Part shown: positions 7,285-15,830 of the stretch, one piece after another
How positions within the stretch are numbered: position 1 is the stretch's first letter
How the letters are laid out: each line of letters begins with the position of its first letter
Origin: Rudaea sp.
GTDB lineage: Bacteria > Pseudomonadota > Gammaproteobacteria > Xanthomonadales > Rhodanobacteraceae
Length of the DNA: 33,081 nt
Assembly: GCA_025451955.1 (NCBI GenBank)
Contig: JANWJJ010000039.1
Location: 1 to 33,081, forward strand
Direction of reading: 5' to 3'
Made by a program: the position numbers and the translations under genes
The notes under the pieces: model-generated
What the model was told of the DNA's origin: nothing
Database searches by the model: none
What the model saw: only the letters and a program-made list of their open reading frames with translations

Positions 7285-7713
7285 TCACTTGGATTCACCC
7301 GGCTTGCTGCGCATGGTGGCGATGGAAAGATGGGTGAAACCGAGCTGGCCGAGCGCATCCATCGCCGTGACCACGGCCTGATGTGGTGTCATGCCATCGG
7401 CGCGCAGGATGACCTGGCGGTCGTGATCGTCGCCGGCCACCTGTGCAATCGCCTGCTTGAGCGTATCGACATTCGGATTCAGCACTTCGTTGTTATCGAC
7501 GTAGAAGCGGCTGTCGGCGCCGATCATCACGACCAGCGGATCTTTCGCCGCCTGTTCCAGCGTTTCCGATGCCTGCGGCAAGGTCACCTTCATCGCCGAG
7601 TGTTGCACGAAGGTGGTGGTCATGACGAAGAACATCAGCAGCGTCAACATGACATCGATCAGCGAGATCACATTGATCTCGAAATCGTCCTGGCGCGCCG
7701 CACCTAGGCGCAT
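7285..7713 (-). CDS. exbD: ExbD/TolR-family biopolymer transport protein
   Basis: A 142-residue inner-membrane protein: a short cytoplasmic N-terminus, one transmembrane helix (about 15-35, INVISLIDVMLTLLMFF) with the conserved membrane-embedded Asp20 that carries protons, and a periplasmic domain (about 45-135). It works with ExbB as a proton-driven motor that energises TonB or a similar partner. No TonB gene lies alongside. Its position between exbB and msbA suggests a link to envelope lipid handling, but that is inference from context. The gap to exbB is 2 nt. Confidence 0.93.
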   Translation of the reverse strand: MRLGAARQDDFEINVISLIDVMLTLLMFFVMTTTFVQHSAMKVTLPQASETLEQAAKDPLVVMIGADSRFYVDNNEVLNPNVDTLKQAIAQVAGDDHDRQVILRADGMTPHQAVVTAMDALGQLGFTHLSIATMRSKPGESK

Positions 7714-7715
7714 CG

Positions 7716-8372
7716 TCAGTGCGCTCCGCGCGACGTACGCACCACCTGCGGCGGCGGAACAACCGGTTCGGCGTGCGCGGACAATTCGTCAATCAACAGG
7801 ATCGTCTGCTGTTCCATGTCGACGACATAGCCGGTCACGCGACCACGGAAATAGCGATGGAAGAAATACGCGGGAATTGCCACGCACAGACCCGCCGCCG
7901 TGCACACCAGCGCCTGACCGATACCGCCCGCCATCTTCAACGGATCGCCGACACCACTGACCATCACCGCGAAGAACATTTCGATCAGACCAAACACGGT
8001 GCCAAGCAGGCCAAGCAGCGGCGAAATCAGGGCGATGGTGCCGAGCGTGTTGAGGAAACGTTCGAGCCGGTGCACGACGTGACGGCCGGTATCCTCGACG
8101 CGCTCCTTGATGATCTCGCGCGAACGATTGCGCACCGACAGCGCCGCGGCAAGGATTTCGCCGAGCGGCGAACCGACGCGCAAGGTTTCGATATGACCGG
8201 GATCAAGCTTGCGCGTGCGCGCCCAGGCGAGCACCTGTTCGCCAAGCTCCGGCGGCACGACATTCTTGCGCCGCAACGACCAGAAACGTTCCAGGATGAT
8301 GGCCAGCGCCGCCGCCGAGCACAACAGGATCGGCACCATCGGCCAGCCGCCAGCAATCAGGATCTCGAGCAC
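7716..8372 (-). CDS. exbB: ExbB/TolQ/MotA-family proton channel protein
   Basis: A 218-residue polytopic protein with the three-helix layout of ExbB: TM1 about 5-27 (WPMVPILLCSAAALAIIL), a long cytoplasmic segment, TM2 with ISPLLGLLGTVFGLIEMFF, and TM3 with IGQALVCTAAGLCVAIPAYFF. The conserved Thr in LLGLLGTV and the small residues lining TM3 are present. It forms the pentameric channel around ExbD. The C-terminal tail (VVPPPQVVRTSRGAH) is short and proline-rich. First gene of the exbB-exbD-msbA-lpxK run, 69 nt after comEC. Confidence 0.93.
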   Translation of the reverse strand: MLEILIAGGWPMVPILLCSAAALAIILERFWSLRRKNVVPPELGEQVLAWARTRKLDPGHIETLRVGSPLGEILAAALSVRNRSREIIKERVEDTGRHVVHRLERFLNTLGTIALISPLLGLLGTVFGLIEMFFAVMVSGVGDPLKMAGGIGQALVCTAAGLCVAIPAYFFHRYFRGRVTGYVVDMEQQTILLIDELSAHAEPVVPPPQVVRTSRGAH

Positions 8373-8441
8373 GCGCGAAACTCCACAAATTCGGACTGGC
8401 GCAAATCATACCAGTGTTCCGCACGATTCTGGCGACGGACG

Positions 8442-10760
8442 CTACTCGCGCCAGTACGGATGTCGGTCGATGCGACCACGCTCGATAATGCGCGGCAGCG
8501 CGTCCGCACCAAATCGTATATCCACAAATCCACTTTGCGCCGAATTCACCAGCTCGGTGTCCTGCTCGCGATAGCGTTCGACCACGCCGGGATTGGGATG
8601 GCCGAAGTGATTGCGGTAACCCGCCGACACCAGCGCCAGCGCGGGAGTCAAGGCATCGAGAAAATTCTGGCTCGACGAGGTTTTGCTGCCGTGATGCGGA
8701 ACCTGCAAGACCAGATTTGCGGCAACCGGTTCGAGCGCAGCGGCGACTTCGCCTTCCACCGCGGCCGTGATGTCGCCGGGCAGCACCAGTTCGCTGTTGC
8801 CGCTGCGCACGTCGAGCACGCAGCAGCGGTCGTTGTCGCGCGCCGCCAGCGGCAGCACCGGATGCGCGATGCGAAAGGTCACACCGTTCCAGTTCCAGCT
8901 TTCGCCGGCCAGACACTGCGTCGCCGGAATTGTCAGCCGTCCGGGTTCTCCAGATTCCACTGGTATGGACGGATAGGCGGCCAGTACGGCGGCCGCACCA
9001 CCGGCGTGGTCGTTGTCGCCATGACTGATGATCATGCGATCCAGATGCTCGATGCCCAGCGCATGCAAGGCCGGAACAACCGTGGCTTCGCCCAGGTCGA
9101 AACCGGATGGAAAGCGCGCACCGGCGTCGTAGACCAAGGCGTGATCGCGCGTGCGCACGACGAAGGACAAGCCCTGGCCGACGTCGAGCATGAACGCTTC
9201 GAATTCGCCATCGGCCAGCGGTGTACGCACTGGCCACAACAAGGGCAGGAATAAAAGTATACCCAACGCCCGCGCCGGCACACCGCGTGGCAGCAGCAGC
9301 CAGAACGCGCCGCACATCGCCAGGGTCATGGCCCACAGACTCGGCTCGGGGAAATACCACAGCGCGCCCGGCCACGCGGCGATTTTTTCCAGCAGCATCC
9401 ACAGAACTTGCATTGCCCAACCGGCGATATGCAGCAACGGCGCACCGATCGGCGGTGCAACGAGAACCAGCAACGCGGCGATCACCGTCAACGGCAGCAC
9501 CAGAAAACAAATCCACGGCACCGCGATCAAATTGGCCAAGGGGCCGATCAATGAACTTTGACCGAAAAACCAGATGCCCAAGGGCAACAATCCGATGCTG
9601 GCCACGCCCTGCGCCGTGACCAGTTCGTGACCCCAGCGCCGGCGTTGCGTCGCGCCGCCCAGACAAAACATCAGCCAGGCGACGCCGACGAAGGACAGCC
9701 AGAATCCGGCGCTGAGCACGCACAGCGGATCCCAGGTCAGCAAGGCAATCACGGCCAAGGCGAGGCCTTGCGCCGGCGCCCGCGCACGCCGTGCAAGATT
9801 GGCGATGAGCAAGGCCGCGATCATCACCAGGGCGCGACGTGTCGGCAAGCCGAGCCCGGCGATGGTCGCGTAGGCGATGGCGAAAACCAGACTCGCCACC
9901 GCCTCGATCAGAGGTGCGGGCCAGCGCAGCGTCAGGCGCGGCGCGAGTTTCCACAGCAGGCGCACGAGCAGCACGCCGAAGCCGGCGAACAGGGCGATAT
10001 GCAAGCCGGAGATTGCGATGAGATGTGGAATTCCGGTCGCGCGCGCGACCGCCCATTCGTGTTCGTCCATCGCGTGTTGGTCGCCGAAGGCAAGCGCGCG
10101 CAGCAGATCGGCGCTCGGGCCGGGACCGAGCGTAGTGCTGATCGCGTCGCCGATGCGCGCACGCAGACGGTCGACGCAGATCGCATCGGCGCCGGTCGCA
10201 CGATTGCCCGCATCCTCGCGCACGTAGCCGGTGGCAACGATGCCTTGTTCCAGCGCGTAACGCTCAAAATCGAAGCCGCCGGGATCGATCGTGCCGCGCG
10301 GACGTTTCAGGCGCACCAGCAATCGCCAGTGACTACACGGCTGCAACGGCGGCGCATCCTTGTACCAGCTCAGGCGCACGCGGCCATGCAGCGTGATCGG
10401 CACACCATCGTGATTGGCCGTCTGGACGTCCAATTCAAAGCGCGTACCGTCGTCCTGCGCACGCGGCAAGCCACGAATCACGCCAGTGACGGCGATATCT
10501 TCGCCTTCGAGTGTGTGCGGCAATCGCTGCGACAGTGCGAAGTCGGCGCGCAGCATGGTCCATGCCGCGGCAAGCAGGACGAATCCGATCCAGCACGTAC
10601 GCCGGAACCCGACGATGAGTGCCACTCCGAGCACCGCAACCAGCGCATCGATCCAGCGCGGCGGCAGCACGGTCAGCAACTGCACGGCGAGCGCGCCGGC
10701 GAGCAGTGCGAGCGCCGAACCGATATTGAAAATATCAGCAGGCAGGAACCGTCGGTTCAC
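8442..10760 (-). CDS. comEC: ComEC/Rec2 DNA-uptake channel protein
   Basis: ComEC is the inner-membrane channel that brings single-stranded DNA into the cytoplasm during natural transformation. The 772-residue product has the full domain set: N-terminal hydrophobic helices, an OB-like DUF4131 region (about 85-180), a polytopic competence domain (about 215-500, with AISGLHIALFAGFG), and a C-terminal metallo-beta-lactamase-like domain with SHGDNDHAGG and VPHHGSKTSS. The start is GTG 10760. Completeness suggests the organism can be, or recently was, transformable. The gene contains several copies of the AT-rich motif described in the findings. Confidence 0.95.
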   Translation of the reverse strand: MNRRFLPADIFNIGSALALLAGALAVQLLTVLPPRWIDALVAVLGVALIVGFRRTCWIGFVLLAAAWTMLRADFALSQRLPHTLEGEDIAVTGVIRGLPRAQDDGTRFELDVQTANHDGVPITLHGRVRLSWYKDAPPLQPCSHWRLLVRLKRPRGTIDPGGFDFERYALEQGIVATGYVREDAGNRATGADAICVDRLRARIGDAISTTLGPGPSADLLRALAFGDQHAMDEHEWAVARATGIPHLIAISGLHIALFAGFGVLLVRLLWKLAPRLTLRWPAPLIEAVASLVFAIAYATIAGLGLPTRRALVMIAALLIANLARRARAPAQGLALAVIALLTWDPLCVLSAGFWLSFVGVAWLMFCLGGATQRRRWGHELVTAQGVASIGLLPLGIWFFGQSSLIGPLANLIAVPWICFLVLPLTVIAALLVLVAPPIGAPLLHIAGWAMQVLWMLLEKIAAWPGALWYFPEPSLWAMTLAMCGAFWLLLPRGVPARALGILLFLPLLWPVRTPLADGEFEAFMLDVGQGLSFVVRTRDHALVYDAGARFPSGFDLGEATVVPALHALGIEHLDRMIISHGDNDHAGGAAAVLAAYPSIPVESGEPGRLTIPATQCLAGESWNWNGVTFRIAHPVLPLAARDNDRCCVLDVRSGNSELVLPGDITAAVEGEVAAALEPVAANLVLQVPHHGSKTSSSQNFLDALTPALALVSAGYRNHFGHPNPGVVERYREQDTELVNSAQSGFVDIRFGADALPRIIERGRIDRHPYWRE

Positions 10761-10789
10761 ATTCTTCCCAAACGCGTGATCCTGAAGTC

Positions 10790-10906
10790 GTCATTCCGGC
10801 AGCGACTGCCGGAATCCAGTGGCCAGGGACGGCAAGCCAGACGTTGTTCACGACGCTGACTTTGCATCCGTGCAGTCTGGATGCTGGCACTCCTTGCCGG
10901 CATGAC
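10790..10906 (+). repeat. palindrome-ended intergenic repeat (REP/MITE-like)
   Basis: The ends GTCATTCCGGC (10790-10800) and GCCGGCATGAC (10896-10906) are reverse complements with one mismatch. Inside the left end is a perfect hairpin, ATTCCGGCAG-CGA-CTGCCGGAAT (10793-10815). The style (GTCATTCC...GGAATCCAG) is typical of short dispersed repeats in many proteobacterial genomes. No open frame; it fills most of the lolD-comEC gap and would be in the comEC leader. Confidence 0.7.
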
Positions 10907-10922
10907 AGCTCGTTTTCTGGCC

Positions 10923-11618
10923 TCACGCGCCGTTCGCACTATCTTTCAGAACGCCATCGTGCAACACCACGACACGATCCATACGCCGCGCCAATCCCAA
11001 ATCATGGGTGACGAGCACGAAGCTGGTGCCGATCTCGCGATTGAGCTCGAGCATCATCGCGTACACCTGGGCTGCGTTCTTCTCGTCGAGATTGCCCGTC
11101 GGTTCGTCGCCGAGCACGCAGGCCGGGCGCGTCACCAGGGCGCGTGCGACCGCACAACGCTGGCGCTCGCCGCCGGACAGTTCGCCGGGCTTGTGTTGCA
11201 GACGCTTGCCCAAGCCGACGCGCTCCAGCAAGTCGCCTGCTTCGCGTTTGGCCTGTGCGATCGCCGTGCCGCGGATCAGTAGCGGCATCGCCACATTTTC
11301 CAGCGCCGTGAATTCCGGCAGCAAATGATGAAACTGGTAGACGAAACCCAGCGAACGATTGCGCACCTTGCCGCGTTCGCGATCCGACAATTTTGACAGG
11401 GTGCGACCTTCGACTTCGACATCGCCTGCGCTCGGCGTATCCAGACCGCCGAGAATATGCAAAAGGGTACTTTTACCTGCGCCGGATGCACCGACGATGG
11501 CCAGCGTCTGGCCGCATTCCAGGCTGAAACTGACATCGCTCAGCACGTCGGCACGCAAGCCGCCTTCCTGATAGGTCTTGGCCACGCCGGTGGCGCGTAA
11601 AACGACGGACGTACTCAC
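10923..11618 (-). CDS. lolD: lipoprotein-releasing system ATP-binding protein LolD
   Basis: The ATPase of the Lol exporter that extracts outer-membrane lipoproteins from the inner membrane and hands them to LolA. The 231-residue protein shows Walker [13 protein letters not shown], the Q-loop region [16 protein letters not shown] typical of LolD, signature [15 protein letters not shown], Walker [12 protein letters not shown] and the H-loop VTHD. The start ATG 11618 overlaps the stop of the upstream GNAT gene by 4 nt (ATGA), implying coupled translation with lolC-GNAT. Confidence 0.95.
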   Translation of the reverse strand: MSTSVVLRATGVAKTYQEGGLRADVLSDVSFSLECGQTLAIVGASGAGKSTLLHILGGLDTPSAGDVEVEGRTLSKLSDRERGKVRNRSLGFVYQFHHLLPEFTALENVAMPLLIRGTAIAQAKREAGDLLERVGLGKRLQHKPGELSGGERQRCAVARALVTRPACVLGDEPTGNLDEKNAAQVYAMMLELNREIGTSFVLVTHDLGLARRMDRVVVLHDGVLKDSANGA

Positions 11619-12169
11619 GTCTGCGCCCTCCGGTCTGCAGCAGGGAACCAGGTCATGCCAATGTCGTCGATAAAGGATCCGTCCGCCAGCTTGGCACGTT
11701 TGTAGAACCGGCTTTCTTCGGCAAAGCCGAACTTTTTATACAAATGGATTGCCGCCTCGTTGCTCGCACGCACTCGCAGTTCGACTCTTTCCACGCCGAC
11801 ATTGTTTTGCGCCCAGTCCTGCAGCGCGCGCAGCAGAACCGTACCGATTCCCTGCCCCGTATGCCCGGGATGCACGACGATAGTCAAGGTGACTACATGT
11901 GCGATGGCGGCGATGGTTGCCGCAGGTTCCAACAAACCGTGAGCGACAACGGCGCCGTCACGCTCGACTACGAGATAACTTCCGGCCTGCGCCAGCTCGC
12001 CGATCTTGCGTGCAAACGCCGCTTCATGAAATTCATGCGGTTGCGACAACAAGCGGCCCGGAATCCGTGCGGTTTCGCGTTCGGCCGCGCACAAAATTGC
12101 GGCGTCGGCCTCGCGCGCCTTGCGGACGCGCAAAGGTGATTCCATCGTGCAAGCCGTGGCGCTATTCAT
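11615..12169 (-). CDS. GNAT-family N-acetyltransferase (RimI-like)
   Basis: A 184-residue single GNAT domain. Motif A (acetyl-CoA pyrophosphate loop) is [16 protein letters not shown] (about 97-112), and motif B is [22 protein letters not shown], the signature of RimI-like protein acetyltransferases. The substrate cannot be read from sequence. ATG 12169 overlaps the lolC stop by 8 nt; an internal ATG at 12145 is an alternative start giving 176 residues. The gene is wedged between the two Lol transporter genes, with overlaps on both sides, so it is surely co-translated with them. A link to Lol function is untested. Confidence 0.88.
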   Translation of the reverse strand: MNSATACTMESPLRVRKAREADAAILCAAERETARIPGRLLSQPHEFHEAAFARKIGELAQAGSYLVVERDGAVVAHGLLEPAATIAAIAHVVTLTIVVHPGHTGQGIGTVLLRALQDWAQNNVGVERVELRVRASNEAAIHLYKKFGFAEESRFYKRAKLADGSFIDDIGMTWFPAADRRAQT

Positions 12170-13403
12170 AACGCAGCGCCGCCGCCGGCTGGGTGCGCGA
12201 TGCGCGCCAGGCCGGATACAGGGTAGCGATCACGCAGAACACGAAGGCGATGCCGGCGATCCAGCCGACATCGCTCCAGTGCATGTCCGAAGGCACTTCG
12301 CTGATGTAGTAGATGTCGGGCGAGAGGAATTCGACATGGAAAACATGCTCGATCCACTTCACCAGCGCCGGCAGGTTGATCGCCAGTGCCACGCCGCCGA
12401 GCACGCCCATCAGGATGCCGAAGGTGCCGACGATCACGCCCTGCACCATGAACACGCCCATGATACTTTGTGGAGAAATGCCCAAAGTGCGCAAAATGGC
12501 GATATCGGCCTGCTTGTCGGTGACCAGCATGACGAGGGTCGACACAAGATTGAACGTAGCCACGGCGACGATCAGCGACAGGATAATGAACATCACCTTT
12601 TTTTCCATCGACACGGCGCTGAAGAAATTCGCGTGGCCTTCGCGCCAGTCGCGCACGCGATAGAACTGGCCGAGCTGTTGCGCAAGATCGCTGCCGATGT
12701 CCCAGGCGTGAAACATGTCGTCCAGACGCAGACGGATGCCGGTGGGCCCATCGAGCTGGAACAGGCGCTCGGCGTCGTCCATCTGCATCACCGCCATGCC
12801 TTCGTCGTATTCCTGGAAGCCCACCGAGAAGATACCGACGACCGTGCAGCGCTTGAACCGTGGCACCGCCCCGATCGGAGTGACGCTGACATCCGGCGTG
12901 ACCACCGTGACCTTGTTGCCGACACCGACGCCGAGTTCCATCGCCAGTTCGTTGCCAAGGATGATGCCGAATTCACCGGGTTTAAGATCGCCGAGTTTGC
13001 CCTTGACCATCTTGCGATCGATATCCGAAACCTTCGGTTCTTCGCCGGGCAGCACGCCGCGAATCACTGCGCCGCTGACGCGCGTGCCTTGCAACAAGGC
13101 CTGACGCTCAACATACGGCGCCGCGCCGAGCACATGCGGATTGGCGGCGGCGGTTTTCACCGCGTGTTGCCAGTCATGTACGCTTTCGCCGACACCGGAA
13201 ATGGTGACATGCGCGACCATGCCGAGAATGCGATCGGTCAATTGTTTCTCGAAGCCATTCATCACCGAGATGACCGTGATCAACGCGATCACACCGACGG
13301 CGATGCCGAGCATCGACACCAGCGAGATGAACGAGATGAAATGATTGCGGCGCTTGGCGCGCGTGTAGCGCAGGCCGATGAACAGTTCGAGGGGGCGGAA
13401 CAT
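12162..13403 (-). CDS. lolC: lipoprotein-releasing system permease LolC/LolE (LolF-like)
   Basis: A 413-residue membrane subunit of the Lol exporter. The N-terminal helix carries the conserved RNHFISFISLVSMLGIAVGV. A large periplasmic domain (about 50-260) follows, then three C-terminal helices of the FtsX-like permease domain. ATG 13403 gives the family start; the frame to 13487 adds unrelated residues. No second permease gene is present, so the transporter may be LolD2F2-like or have a partner elsewhere. It heads the lolC-GNAT-lolD operon and diverges from the outer-membrane protein gene. It contains an inverted pair of AT-rich motifs (12458-12499). Confidence 0.92.
   Translation of the reverse strand: MFRPLELFIGLRYTRAKRRNHFISFISLVSMLGIAVGVIALITVISVMNGFEKQLTDRILGMVAHVTISGVGESVHDWQHAVKTAAANPHVLGAAPYVERQALLQGTRVSGAVIRGVLPGEEPKVSDIDRKMVKGKLGDLKPGEFGIILGNELAMELGVGVGNKVTVVTPDVSVTPIGAVPRFKRCTVVGIFSVGFQEYDEGMAVMQMDDAERLFQLDGPTGIRLRLDDMFHAWDIGSDLAQQLGQFYRVRDWREGHANFFSAVSMEKKVMFIILSLIVAVATFNLVSTLVMLVTDKQADIAILRTLGISPQSIMGVFMVQGVIVGTFGILMGVLGGVALAINLPALVKWIEHVFHVEFLSPDIYYISEVPSDMHWSDVGWIAGIAFVFCVIATLYPAWRASRTQPAAALRYE
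12458..12499. repeat. inverted pair of AT-rich motifs inside lolC
   Basis: On the plus strand ACTTTG (12465-12470) is followed after 12 nt by CAAAGT (12483-12488). The extended forms are CAAAGTATCATGG (minus, 12458-12470) and CAAAGTGCGCAAAATGG (plus, 12483-12499). The local AT content is unusual for this gene. See the dispersed-motif finding. Confidence 0.55.
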
Positions 13404-13673
13404 TGACCGGGAAATCCGTTTGCCTGATTCGGCGCGTGCGACAGGTAGCGCCGCAGAGTGCCTCAGCCACTCGCCGACTGCAAGCATGGCTAGCGCGTCG
13501 CAGTCGGCCCGGATTCAGAGTCAGCTAGCTGAACAATTACTAAACCAGCAAGTATTGTAATGTGACGTCGCGCCCCCAACTAAGGTCTTACGGCAGGATC
13601 GCAGGATGAACGCGATCGCTCGTGTGCAGCTTTCGCGCACCGCCGCATTCTTATCAAACTGTTGGAGAACGTA

Positions 13674-14264
13674 ATGAAAAACACCTTGCTTGCACTTGCC
13701 CTTTCTGCCGCCGGACTTGCCATGGCACCCGTCATCGGCCACGCCGACGCCGGCAGCAACGGCGGATTCTTCGTCAACGGCAACGTGGGTCAATCCAGTC
13801 TCGACAAAGGCGCATACAACGACAACGACACCGGTTATGGCGCGAACATCGGCTATCGCTGGGCGCTCAATCCGAACGTCGCGCTCGGCGTCGAGGGCGG
13901 CTACACCAAGCTCGGCAGCTTCAGTCCCAATTCCAATTTTGCCGTGCCGGGACTTCGCAATGCTGAGGTCGAAGGCTGGAACGTGGGCGTCAACGGCCAT
14001 TTCAACGTTACCCCGAACTGGTACGTCAGCGCCCGCGGCGGCTTGTTCCGCGGCGACATCAAGGGTAGCTACGTGGTCGATGCCGCCAGTCCAGCGGTCT
14101 ATGTCAACGATACCAGCAACAAGTACTACGCCGGCGCCGGTTTCGGCTACGACTTCAGCAACAACCTCAGCGTTGGCCTGAACTACGACTACTACAAGCT
14201 CAACAAGGATGGCCTCAACTTCGACCCGGATCTGGTCTCGGTGAGTGCCGAATATCGATTCTGA
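13674..14264 (+). CDS. OmpA/OmpW-like outer-membrane beta-barrel protein
   Basis: A 196-residue protein with a signal peptide (cleavage near GHADA, about residue 26-28) and alternating amphipathic strands (GYGANIGYRWAL, ALGVEGGYTKLG, WYVSARGGLFRG, YYAGAGFGYDF, SVGLNYDYYKL). It ends in VSAEYRF; the terminal aromatic Phe is the BAM recognition signal. The size fits an eight-stranded barrel of the OmpA-transmembrane/Omp_b-brl family with no peptidoglycan-binding domain. ATG 13674 has GGAG about 8 nt upstream. The 270 nt before it are shared with divergent lolC and hold no other gene. A strong terminator follows. Confidence 0.88.
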   Translation: MKNTLLALALSAAGLAMAPVIGHADAGSNGGFFVNGNVGQSSLDKGAYNDNDTGYGANIGYRWALNPNVALGVEGGYTKLGSFSPNSNFAVPGLRNAEVEGWNVGVNGHFNVTPNWYVSARGGLFRGDIKGSYVVDAASPAVYVNDTSNKYYAGAGFGYDFSNNLSVGLNYDYYKLNKDGLNFDPDLVSVSAEYRF

Positions 14265-14338
14265 TCTTTGCGATTTTCCCGATCGCAAACTGCAACATCG
14301 AACTCCCAACGGAGACTCAGGGCAAGGACGCAGACATC

Positions 14339-14367
14339 GCCCGGCTCGAATGAGCCGGGCATTTTTT
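14339..14367 (+). terminator. Rho-independent terminator of the beta-barrel gene
   Basis: A perfect 9-bp stem GCCCGGCTC-GAAT-GAGCCGGGC followed by ATTTTTT. It lies 75 nt after the stop of the outer-membrane protein gene and before the convergent ygfX. There is no matching T-run on the opposite side, so it acts mainly on plus-strand transcripts. Confidence 0.92.
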
Positions 14368-14382
14368 CCCATGCGATGCGAA

Positions 14383-14814
14383 TCAGGCGTCCGGGATATC
14401 GCCTTGCACTCTGGCCAGGCGCACGCGCAGGCGGCGGCGTGTGTCCGCATCGCAGTTGTCCGGTCCGAGTATCAACGCAATGCGTTTGCCATCGCTGCGG
14501 CGCAGGTTCAGCACGATCCATGCGCCACGCACAACGCTGCGTACCAATTCGGCGACGTGTTCGCGGCCATCCGCATCGATGAGACGCCAATGTCCGGCCG
14601 CGTTCCATGCAGCGCGGCGCACAAGCGGGCGCCAGAAGCGACCCAGGGCAATTCCGGCACACGTAACGGCGAAGACGACCAATCCGGATTTCGCCCACGT
14701 CGGCAAGCCGCTCAACTCGACCGAAGCCATCGCCAGCATCGCCACGGCAACGACAGCCGCCAGCAGCCAGCGCGAGGGCCGATACTCAAACGCGATCGCG
14801 GGAACGGATTTCAT
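14383..14814 (-). CDS. ygfX: YgfX-family membrane protein
   Basis: A 143-residue inner-membrane protein with two adjacent hydrophobic helices (about 17-35 and 43-60) followed by a cytoplasmic domain (WRLIDADGREHVAELVRS..., GPDNCDADTRRRLRVRL). This is the layout of YgfX (CptA, DUF1434), encoded directly after sdhE in many gammaproteobacteria. In E. coli it was proposed as a toxin affecting MreB/FtsZ, with SdhE as partner, but that view is disputed and sdhE is better established as an SDH flavinylation factor. Its start overlaps sdhE by 29 nt. Family assignment rests largely on synteny and topology. Confidence 0.75.
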   Translation of the reverse strand: MKSVPAIAFEYRPSRWLLAAVVAVAMLAMASVELSGLPTWAKSGLVVFAVTCAGIALGRFWRPLVRRAAWNAAGHWRLIDADGREHVAELVRSVVRGAWIVLNLRRSDGKRIALILGPDNCDADTRRRLRVRLARVQGDIPDA

Positions 14815-15034
14815 CGACGATCTGCCGCCACTGCGGATTTTCCGGCGTGCTGCGGCCGTTCAGCCAGTTCCACAAATCCGGATCTTGCTGATCGAGTAAA
14901 GTGGAAAATGCTATTTTTGCCGCATTGTCCACATTGGAATAACGGGTTTCGAGATACCAGCCGAGCAATTGATCCAGCTCGCGCATGCCGCGCCGGCAAC
15001 GCCAGCGCAGACGCCCTGCTTCATCCGTGCTCAT
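14786..15034 (-). CDS. sdhE: succinate dehydrogenase flavinylation factor SdhE
   Basis: An 82-residue helical protein of the SdhE/SDHAF2 family, which promotes covalent attachment of FAD to SdhA. The diagnostic motif RRGMRELDQLL (about 14-24, with the RGxxE core) and the C-terminal DPDLWNWLNG are clear. It sits 10 nt after sdhB and overlaps ygfX. The reading frame includes an AT-rich stretch (14897-14932) with an imperfect inverted repeat, GTGGAAAATG and CATTGTCCAC. Confidence 0.95.
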   Translation of the reverse strand: MSTDEAGRLRWRCRRGMRELDQLLGWYLETRYSNVDNAAKIAFSTLLDQQDPDLWNWLNGRSTPENPQWRQIVDEIRSRDRV

Positions 15035-15044
15035 GCATTGGTCA

Positions 15045-15827
15045 TCAAGACTGCCGCGCGACCATCAGCTGCTTAATTTCGGCAATCGCCTTGGCCGGAT
15101 TCAAACCCTTCGGGCAAGTGCGCGCGCAATTCATGATGGTGTGACAGCGATACAGCTTGAACGGATCTTCGAGATCGTCCAGGCGCGCGCCGGTGTCTTC
15201 GTCGCGTGAATCGGCGATCCAGCGATAAGCCTGCAACAGGATTGCCGGGCCGAGGTAACGATCGCTATTCCACCAGTAGCTCGGGCACGCGGTCGAGCAG
15301 CAGGCACAAAGTATACATTCGTACAAACCGTCAAGCTTGGATCGATCTTCCTTGGATTGCAGCCGTTCCTGATCCGGCAGCGGCGTGCTCTGGGTACGGA
15401 TCCACGGCTTGATCGACGCATATTGCGCGTAGAAATGGGTCATGTCCGGCACCAAGTCCTTGACTACCGGCATACTCGGCAGCGGATGGATTTTCACATC
15501 GCCCTTGCACTCGCCGATGGCCTTGGTGCAGGCCAAGGTATTGGTACCGTCGATGTTCATCGCGCACGATCCGCAGATGCCTTCGCGGCAGGAACGGCGG
15601 AAGGTCAGGGTCGAATCGACCTCGTTCTTGATCTTGATCAGCGCATCCAAAACCATCGGCCCGCAGGCAGCTAGATCGATTTCGTACTCGTCCATGCGCG
15701 GATTCGCGCTATCGTCCGGATCCCAGCGGTAGATGCGGAACGTGCGCACGTTTTTGGCGTCCGCCTTGGCCGGATACTTCTTACCTTTTTGTACTTTGGA
15801 ATTTTTCGGCAAAGTGAACTCAGCCAT
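15045..15827 (-). CDS. sdhB: succinate dehydrogenase iron-sulfur subunit SdhB
   Basis: The 260-residue iron-sulfur subunit carrying electrons from FAD to quinone. The [2Fe-2S] ligands lie in [10 protein letters not shown] and the following C (about 79-103), the [4Fe-4S] ligands in [12 protein letters not shown], and the [3Fe-4S] ligands in [17 protein letters not shown]. The lysine-rich N-terminus ([14 protein letters not shown]) is longer than in E. coli but common in this group. Between sdhA and sdhB lies the Mpo1-like gene, 3 nt upstream. The start region holds an inverted pair of AT-rich motifs (15784-15815). Confidence 0.97.
   Translation of the reverse strand: MAEFTLPKNSKVQKGKKYPAKADAKNVRTFRIYRWDPDDSANPRMDEYEIDLAACGPMVLDALIKIKNEVDSTLTFRRSCREGICGSCAMNIDGTNTLACTKAIGECKGDVKIHPLPSMPVVKDLVPDMTHFYAQYASIKPWIRTQSTPLPDQERLQSKEDRSKLDGLYECILCACCSTACPSYWWNSDRYLGPAILLQAYRWIADSRDEDTGARLDDLEDPFKLYRCHTIMNCARTCPKGLNPAKAIAEIKQLMVARQS
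15784..15815. repeat. inverted pair of AT-rich motifs at the sdhB start
   Basis: Plus strand ACTTTG (15793-15798) and CAAAGT (15810-15815) are separated by 11 nt, in the codons for residues 5-15 of SdhB. The minus-strand reading of the first copy is CAAAGTACAAAAAGG. See the dispersed-motif finding. Confidence 0.5.
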
Positions 15828-15830
15828 GAT

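Noticed and set aside
8203-10056. 617-codon minus-strand frame overlapping comEC and exbB
   Set aside because: It is a second frame over both genes, which have clear family motifs in their own frames; the product is low-complexity and Arg-rich.
9558-10859. Long plus-strand open frame antisense to comEC (433 codons)
   Set aside because: Shadow of comEC caused by GC-rich third positions. The translated product has no recognisable motif and is rich in His, Arg and Gln, as antisense frames are here. The same reasoning removes 12120-13406, 7719-9254, 16261-17409 and 4341-5384.
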